Shown here in pieces: positions 25,213 through 29,323 of a stretch of DNA of 29,323 nucleotides. The notes under the pieces are model-generated. The model was not told the origin of the DNA and searched no databases. It saw only the letters and a list, made by a program, of their open reading frames with translations. Within the stretch, counting starts at the first letter, position 1; each line of letters opens with the position of its first letter. The stretch comes from an uncultured bacterium (GTDB lineage Bacteria > Actinomycetota > Coriobacteriia > Coriobacteriales > Coriobacteriaceae), in assembly GCA_905215755.1 (NCBI GenBank), contig CAJMRE010000026.1, positions 1 to 29,323 on the forward strand. The letters run 5' to 3'. The translations under genes and the position numbers were made by a program.

Positions 25213-25224
25213 ATATGCTCCTTA

Positions 25225-25845
25225 TTATTCCGAGGCGTCCTCTGGTGCGGGATGTCGCTCCAGATAGTCGCCCAGCATCTTAAAGTCTTCCTCCAGCAGC
25301 TCCTGCCACGCCGGATTGCGCAGCGCCGCTGCCGGATGGAACGTGGGCATTACTACAAAATGCCCCATCTGGTGGAACCTGCCGCGCAGCTTAGTAATGC
25401 CAATCTCGGTCTTAAGCACAAAGTGAGTCGCGGGGTTGCCGAGCGTCACGATAATATCGGGCCAGATGCTTCGAATCTGCTCACGCAAAAACGGCGAGCA
25501 GGCCAGCACTTCCTCGGGACGCGGATTGCGGTTTCCCGGCGGGCGGCATTTAAGCACGTTGGCAATGTAGACGTCTTCGCGTTTGAGCCCCGCCAGCGAC
25601 AAAATGCCGTTGAGGTCTTCACCCGCCGCCCCCACAAAGGGTTCGCCCTGCAAATCCTCATTGCGGCCCGGCGCCTCGCCAATAAACATCACGCGAGCGC
25701 GGGGGTTTCCCACGCCAAACACGATATTGCGACGCGACTGGTAGAGCTGGCAGAGGTGACAATCGCCCAGAACGGCCTCAATCTCCTCGAGTGCGACCTC
25801 ACGTGGCGCCTGATGGCTATGGCCGGGGATGTGCATGACGCCCAT
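25225..25845 (-). CDS. Uracil-DNA glycosylase, family 4 (Fe-S)
   Basis: This enzyme removes uracil from DNA. The sequence contains motif GEAPGRNEDLQGEPFVG (from residue 56) and the C-terminal PTFHPAAALRNP motif. Four cysteines sit at 29, 32, 100 and 116, with the spacing that binds the [4Fe-4S] cluster of family 4 enzymes. At 206 residues the length is usual. ATG 25845 has AGGAG six bases upstream, formed from the end of alr; the alternative Met4 is less likely. It lies eight bases after alr in the housekeeping operon. Confidence 0.93.
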   Translation of the reverse strand: MGVMHIPGHSHQAPREVALEEIEAVLGDCHLCQLYQSRRNIVFGVGNPRARVMFIGEAPGRNEDLQGEPFVGAAGEDLNGILSLAGLKREDVYIANVLKCRPPGNRNPRPEEVLACSPFLREQIRSIWPDIIVTLGNPATHFVLKTEIGITKLRGRFHQMGHFVVMPTFHPAAALRNPAWQELLEEDFKMLGDYLERHPAPEDASE

Positions 25846-25853
25846 AGCGGCTC

Positions 25854-26999
25854 CTACACGTAGACCTTGTCGAGGCGCATGCCAAAGCCGCAGGCGACCT
25901 CGTAGTTAATCGTGCCGCGTAGGCGCGCCATCTCGTCCATAGTGATCTCGGCATCGCCATCGCGGCCGACAATAATCATCTCATCACCATGTTCGGCCTC
26001 GGGAATCTCGTGTGCCGGGTTGGACTGAATGGCGACCATAAACTGGTCCATGCAGATATTGCCAACCTGATGCACACGCTCGCCGCGATACAGCACATCC
26101 ATACGATTGGAAAGCGTACGCGATAGGCCGTCGGCATAACCGATCGGCAGCGTGCAGATCTGAACGCGCGTACGCGGTACGCGGTAGGTAAAACCGTAGC
26201 CCACGCCCTCACCCATCGCAGGGTGTGCCACACGCGTCACACGCGCATGGACGCTCATAACGGGATCAAGCTGCATCACGCGGCCACTCAGCTCGCACGG
26301 CTGCATGCCATACAAGCCAACGCCAGCGCGAATCATATCAAAATGCATCGAGGGGTCGAGCATCGAGGACGGCGTGTTGGCGCAGTGCACGATACCGCAC
26401 TCAAAACCCGCATCCTTAATGGCCTGAACGGCCTCGGTAAAGCGCTGACACTGCAGCTTGTAGTCCCAGCCCGAAGGTTCATCGGCCGTGGCGAAGTGCG
26501 TAAATACGCCGTCGCACTGAATACCACGATGGAAATTTATACCGCGGACAAAGTCGACAACCTGCGTGTAGTGAACGCCGATACGATTCATGCCCGTCTC
26601 GATGGCGAGATGATACTTGCCCACTTTGCCCGCCGCGACGGCACATTCGCCATACGCAAGAGCAAAGTCAGACGTATAGACCGAGGGCATGATATCAAAC
26701 TCGAGCAACGTCGGAATGGCCTCGATAGGCGGCTCGCTTAGGATGAGGATGGGTTTCGTAATCCCGCCCTGTCGGAGCTCAACGCCCTCGTTAACCGTCG
26801 CCACGGCAAACATGTCGGCACCGGCCGAATACATGATCTTGGCGCATTCAACAGCTCCATGACCATAAGCATCGGCCTTGACCACGCAGCACAGGCGCTG
26901 ACGTGGATTCAGCAAGTTCTTATAGGCCCTCGTGTTGCGACGGAGCGCCCCGCGGTCGATCTCGACCCAGGACCAGCGCGTCAAATCGGCTTTGTTCAT
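25854..26999 (-). CDS. alr: Alanine racemase
   Basis: Alr is a PLP enzyme that makes D-alanine for peptidoglycan. The cofactor lysine is Lys41 in CVVKADAYGHG and the second catalytic base is Tyr268 in GVGYGFTYRV, both at the expected places for a 381-residue fold type III racemase. The C-terminal beta-domain motif QVGNICMDQFMV is also present. It starts two bases after the nnr stop (TAA-TC-ATG) and ends eight bases before udg, so it is mid-operon. Combination with tsaE/tsaB/tsaD and acpS is common in Gram-positive bacteria. Confidence 0.95.
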   Translation of the reverse strand: MNKADLTRWSWVEIDRGALRRNTRAYKNLLNPRQRLCCVVKADAYGHGAVECAKIMYSAGADMFAVATVNEGVELRQGGITKPILILSEPPIEAIPTLLEFDIMPSVYTSDFALAYGECAVAAGKVGKYHLAIETGMNRIGVHYTQVVDFVRGINFHRGIQCDGVFTHFATADEPSGWDYKLQCQRFTEAVQAIKDAGFECGIVHCANTPSSMLDPSMHFDMIRAGVGLYGMQPCELSGRVMQLDPVMSVHARVTRVAHPAMGEGVGYGFTYRVPRTRVQICTLPIGYADGLSRTLSNRMDVLYRGERVHQVGNICMDQFMVAIQSNPAHEIPEAEHGDEMIIVGRDGDAEITMDEMARLRGTINYEVACGFGMRLDKVYV

Positions 27000-27001
27000 G
27001 A

Positions 27002-28618
27002 TTAGTCATCCGACCCTTCGTCCATGATTCCCAGATCTTCGAGCGCATCCTTTGCCGCCAGTTCCATGGCAGGACCGATCAAGTCGATAAGATCGGTCGC
27101 GATGACGCTCTTCTCACCATACTCCGTCGCCGCGGCAAAACCGGCGTAGCTGTGAAGTGCGACGGCGTACGAATACAGCAACTCCCAACGATCCATCTCG
27201 TCGCGCATGGTGGCAAGCGTGCCGGCCAAAATACCCGCGAGAACATCACCCGAACCGGCAGTTGCCAGAGAAGCCGGACCCGAGAGCGGCAGCAGCACAC
27301 GCTCAACGCCACAGATAGCCGTCGTCGGCCCCTTGGCAATGACCACCAGATTGTCGGAGCCTGCAGCCCAGACAACCTTCTGCGCGGCCGCGATTGCAGT
27401 CCCCAGATCGTTAACCTCGTCACCGGCAACCAAGCGCGAAAGCTCGCGATAGTGCGGCGTCATGACGAGCGGTTGCTCACGGCGGTACATCTCAGGGTTG
27501 CTATCGATACCGTCGATAGCAATCTTAGCAAGGCAGTTGAGTGCATCTGCGTCCAAAATAAGCGGTACATCAAGCTCGAGCAAGCCCGAAACCACCTGCA
27601 TAGCGCCGGCAGATGTCGTCATACCGGGACCGCACAGTACACAGCTGTACTTCTTTGCAATCTCGCACACAGTCATGCGCGCAGCGGCGCCAAAGGAGCC
27701 GCGGGAATCAGACGGAATAGCAAAGACGGGAATCGAAGGAAGTGCCATGCGAATAAGATTGGCGCAGGCGTCAGGAGCCGCGACTGCCACGTAACCAGCA
27801 CCCGCGCGAGCTGCAGACTTGGCCGCCATAATGGCAGCACCAGGATATTGCGCAGATCCGGCGACAATAAGCACAGAGCCACGGGAATACTTATCGATAT
27901 TCGTAGGTAGTGGAGCAAAGTAATCAACTAAGTCACCGGGCTCGACAATCTCGGCGGCGTGGTCGACATCATCGATGACCTCGTCAAGACGGTCGTAAAG
28001 ATTGCCGCAGATCAAATCGCCAGCATACTCAGGGCCATCAGCGCTATACAGACCAATCTTGGGCGCAATCATCGTCACCGTATGCTCGGCACGAATGCAG
28101 TCGTCATCAACAACGCCCGTCTCGGCATTCAGGCCCGAGGGGACATCAATGGATACGACACAATCGGCGCATTCATTGACCGTAGGAATCCAGATGGAGA
28201 ACGGCGCACGCAGATTCCCGTGGAAACCGGTACCAAAAATGGCATCGACAACAACATCGGCCTTATCGATCAAAACCTCGAGTTCGTCACGCGAGGGGCC
28301 GACGCAAACGTGCACATCGCGGCCGGCAGTACGACGAGCAACATGACGTGCCAGAGCAGCAGGAATCTCATCCGGCTCAACCGGAGAAACGATATCCACG
28401 TCCACACCCTTATGGCTCAGGATATCGGCGGCAACCCAACCGTCGCCGCCATTATTACCAAAACCGACCAGAACGAGAACCCGATCGGGATTGAGCTTCA
28501 AGACCTCGTTGGCGGCAAACTCACCCGCTAGCTCCATAAGCTCGGCCTTCGAAGTCCCTTCGCGTTCGATGATGTCCTCGAGACGAACGACTTCTTCGGT
28601 ACTCAAAACCGGTTTCAT
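27002..28618 (-). CDS. nnr: Bifunctional NAD(P)HX epimerase / ADP-dependent dehydratase
   Basis: This repair enzyme restores hydrated NADH and NADPH. The N-terminal ~220 residues are the YjeF_N epimerase domain with VGFGNNGGDGWVAA (GNNGGDG at 54-60) and DAIFGTGFHG. Residues ~240-538 are the ribokinase-like dehydratase with GSVLIVAGSAQYPGAA, DADALN, TPHYRELSRL and the catalytic TAGSGDVLAG motif (Asp458). The length of 538 is normal for the two-domain form. Its ATG follows the acpS stop without a gap (TAGATG), with AGGAG six bases upstream. Pairing with acpS and alr is a common conserved order. Confidence 0.95.
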   Translation of the reverse strand: MKPVLSTEEVVRLEDIIEREGTSKAELMELAGEFAANEVLKLNPDRVLVLVGFGNNGGDGWVAADILSHKGVDVDIVSPVEPDEIPAALARHVARRTAGRDVHVCVGPSRDELEVLIDKADVVVDAIFGTGFHGNLRAPFSIWIPTVNECADCVVSIDVPSGLNAETGVVDDDCIRAEHTVTMIAPKIGLYSADGPEYAGDLICGNLYDRLDEVIDDVDHAAEIVEPGDLVDYFAPLPTNIDKYSRGSVLIVAGSAQYPGAAIMAAKSAARAGAGYVAVAAPDACANLIRMALPSIPVFAIPSDSRGSFGAAARMTVCEIAKKYSCVLCGPGMTTSAGAMQVVSGLLELDVPLILDADALNCLAKIAIDGIDSNPEMYRREQPLVMTPHYRELSRLVAGDEVNDLGTAIAAAQKVVWAAGSDNLVVIAKGPTTAICGVERVLLPLSGPASLATAGSGDVLAGILAGTLATMRDEMDRWELLYSYAVALHSYAGFAAATEYGEKSVIATDLIDLIGPAMELAAKDALEDLGIMDEGSDD

Positions 28619-29158
28619 CTATGCTCCTAGCGTATCTTGCGAAGCATCGCCCAGGTGCTCCGTCAATGCTGAATTCTGCAGCTGCTCAAGCTCATCTAAA
28701 ACAGAGCGAGCCTCTTTAAATGTCTGCGCTACGCGTTTCTTGGTACTCACCTTTTCCTCTTTTGGCTTAGGCCGAGCATCTTCGGTAATCGCGATTGCAT
28801 TCGCAACGGCTAAGTCTCCTGTAAGCGTAATGGAAAGAGCGACCTCAACAACACCCAGCTCTTGAGCGATCTCGAGAGCACGGCCCGAAAGCAGCGCCTT
28901 CGGTTTGCCGAGTTTATCACGCGTAACCGAAACATCCTTGCGACCAACGCCTTGACTAAAACCCGTGCCGAGAGCTTTAAGTACCGCCTCGCGCGAAGCA
29001 AAGCGGCTGGCATAGTGAGCAGCGGGACGCGATGATGCATCACAATACGCACGCTCTTCTTCGGTAAACACACGCCGAGCAAACGACGGCGTCTTTTCAA
29101 GAATTGATTTCATGCGGGAAATCTCGACGATATCAACGCCGATACCAGCTTCAGCCAT
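28619..29158 (-). CDS. acpS: Holo-[acyl-carrier-protein] synthase with C-terminal extension
   Basis: AcpS transfers 4'-phosphopantetheine from CoA to the acyl carrier protein. Asp9 in GIGVDIVEI and Glu57 in SRFASREAVLKALGTG are the Mg ligands, and ALSITLTGDLAVANAI ends the conserved fold at about residue 128. The usual protein is about 120-130 residues; here some 50 more follow, charged and predicted helical (KPKEEKVSTKKRV ... ARSVLDELEQLQ). The start ATG 29158 is preceded by GGAGGTGAAC; the in-frame ATG at 29170 overlaps that site and is rejected. It is the first gene of the operon acpS-nnr-alr-udg-tsaE-tsaB/rimI/tsaD. Confidence 0.93.
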   Translation of the reverse strand: MAEAGIGVDIVEISRMKSILEKTPSFARRVFTEEERAYCDASSRPAAHYASRFASREAVLKALGTGFSQGVGRKDVSVTRDKLGKPKALLSGRALEIAQELGVVEVALSITLTGDLAVANAIAITEDARPKPKEEKVSTKKRVAQTFKEARSVLDELEQLQNSALTEHLGDASQDTLGA

Positions 29159-29187
29159 GTTCACCTCCATATCGCACAGACTAAGTT

Positions 29188-29217
29188 ATTGTAGCCCGTT
29201 CACAGAAGATGCGACAA
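29188..29217 (-). promoter_or_regulatory. Promoter of the acpS operon
   Basis: On the minus strand TTGTCG (-35, 29212-29217) and TACAAT (-10, 29188-29193) are separated by 18 bases. It lies about 30 bases before the acpS start, just downstream of the preceding terminator. Confidence 0.65.
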
Positions 29218-29272
29218 ACGAGGGTTATAAAACACAGCTACTATGTGAGACACAATCCCGCAAACGCAAAAA

Positions 29273-29300
29273 AAGGGGGAGGCCGCGAGGCCTCCCCCTT
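29273..29300 (-). terminator. Intrinsic terminator of a minus-strand gene beyond the window
   Basis: AAGGGGGAGGCC (29273-29284) and GGCCTCCCCCTT (29289-29300) form a perfect 12-bp stem with a GCGA loop. On the minus strand it continues into a run of seven T, so it ends transcription coming from the right. Confidence 0.88.
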
Positions 29301-29323
29301 CTTCAAGTCAATCGACGGCTCGG

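Overview
The window looks like chromosomal DNA of a high-GC Gram-positive gut bacterium, most likely a Collinsella-type member of the Coriobacteriia. This rests on the GC-rich codon use, the sugar-fermentation gene set, a short CstA, a fused TsaB-RimI-TsaD and strong similarity of gene types to that group. It is an inference; there is no 16S in the window.

Left part (1-13.1 kb): carbohydrate metabolism. It holds the 3' half of galE, then malQ and glgP (alpha-glucan breakdown) on the plus strand. A CUT1 sugar ABC transporter follows on the minus strand (malE, malF, malG and an MsmX/UgpC-type ATPase), then a GntR/UTRA repressor. Divergent from the repressor is a plus-strand PTS EIICB of the maltose/alpha-glucoside type whose C-terminus is fused to a complete Cof-type HAD phosphatase. 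Five near-identical TTGTTTAAACAA-like palindromes sit in front of malQ, malE (two), gntR and the PTS gene. This suggests one local regulon for alpha-glucoside uptake by two routes (ABC and PTS), with intracellular processing by MalQ and GlgP. The PTS-phosphatase fusion is the most unusual gene in the window.

Middle part (13.1-17.5 kb): a polyprenyl diphosphate synthase, a cytoplasmic protein with two peptidoglycan-binding modules, and tRNA-Gln(TTG). Next comes a small accessory region with duplicated tRNA 3'-end sequence, an AAA_14/DUF4143 ATPase behind two tandem palindromes, and a gene-free stretch holding a ~100-nt long-stem inverted repeat.

Right part (17.5-29.3 kb), all on the minus strand. 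It starts with a JetD/DUF2220-like TOPRIM protein carrying a long charged disordered middle, without any Wadjet partner genes. CstA follows, with a strong promoter and a ~235-nt structured leader that contains a small ORF and an intrinsic terminator, a possible attenuator. Last is a tightly packed housekeeping operon acpS-nnr-alr-udg-tsaE-tsaB/rimI/tsaD covering holo-ACP synthesis, NAD(P)HX repair, D-alanine supply, uracil repair and tRNA t6A modification.
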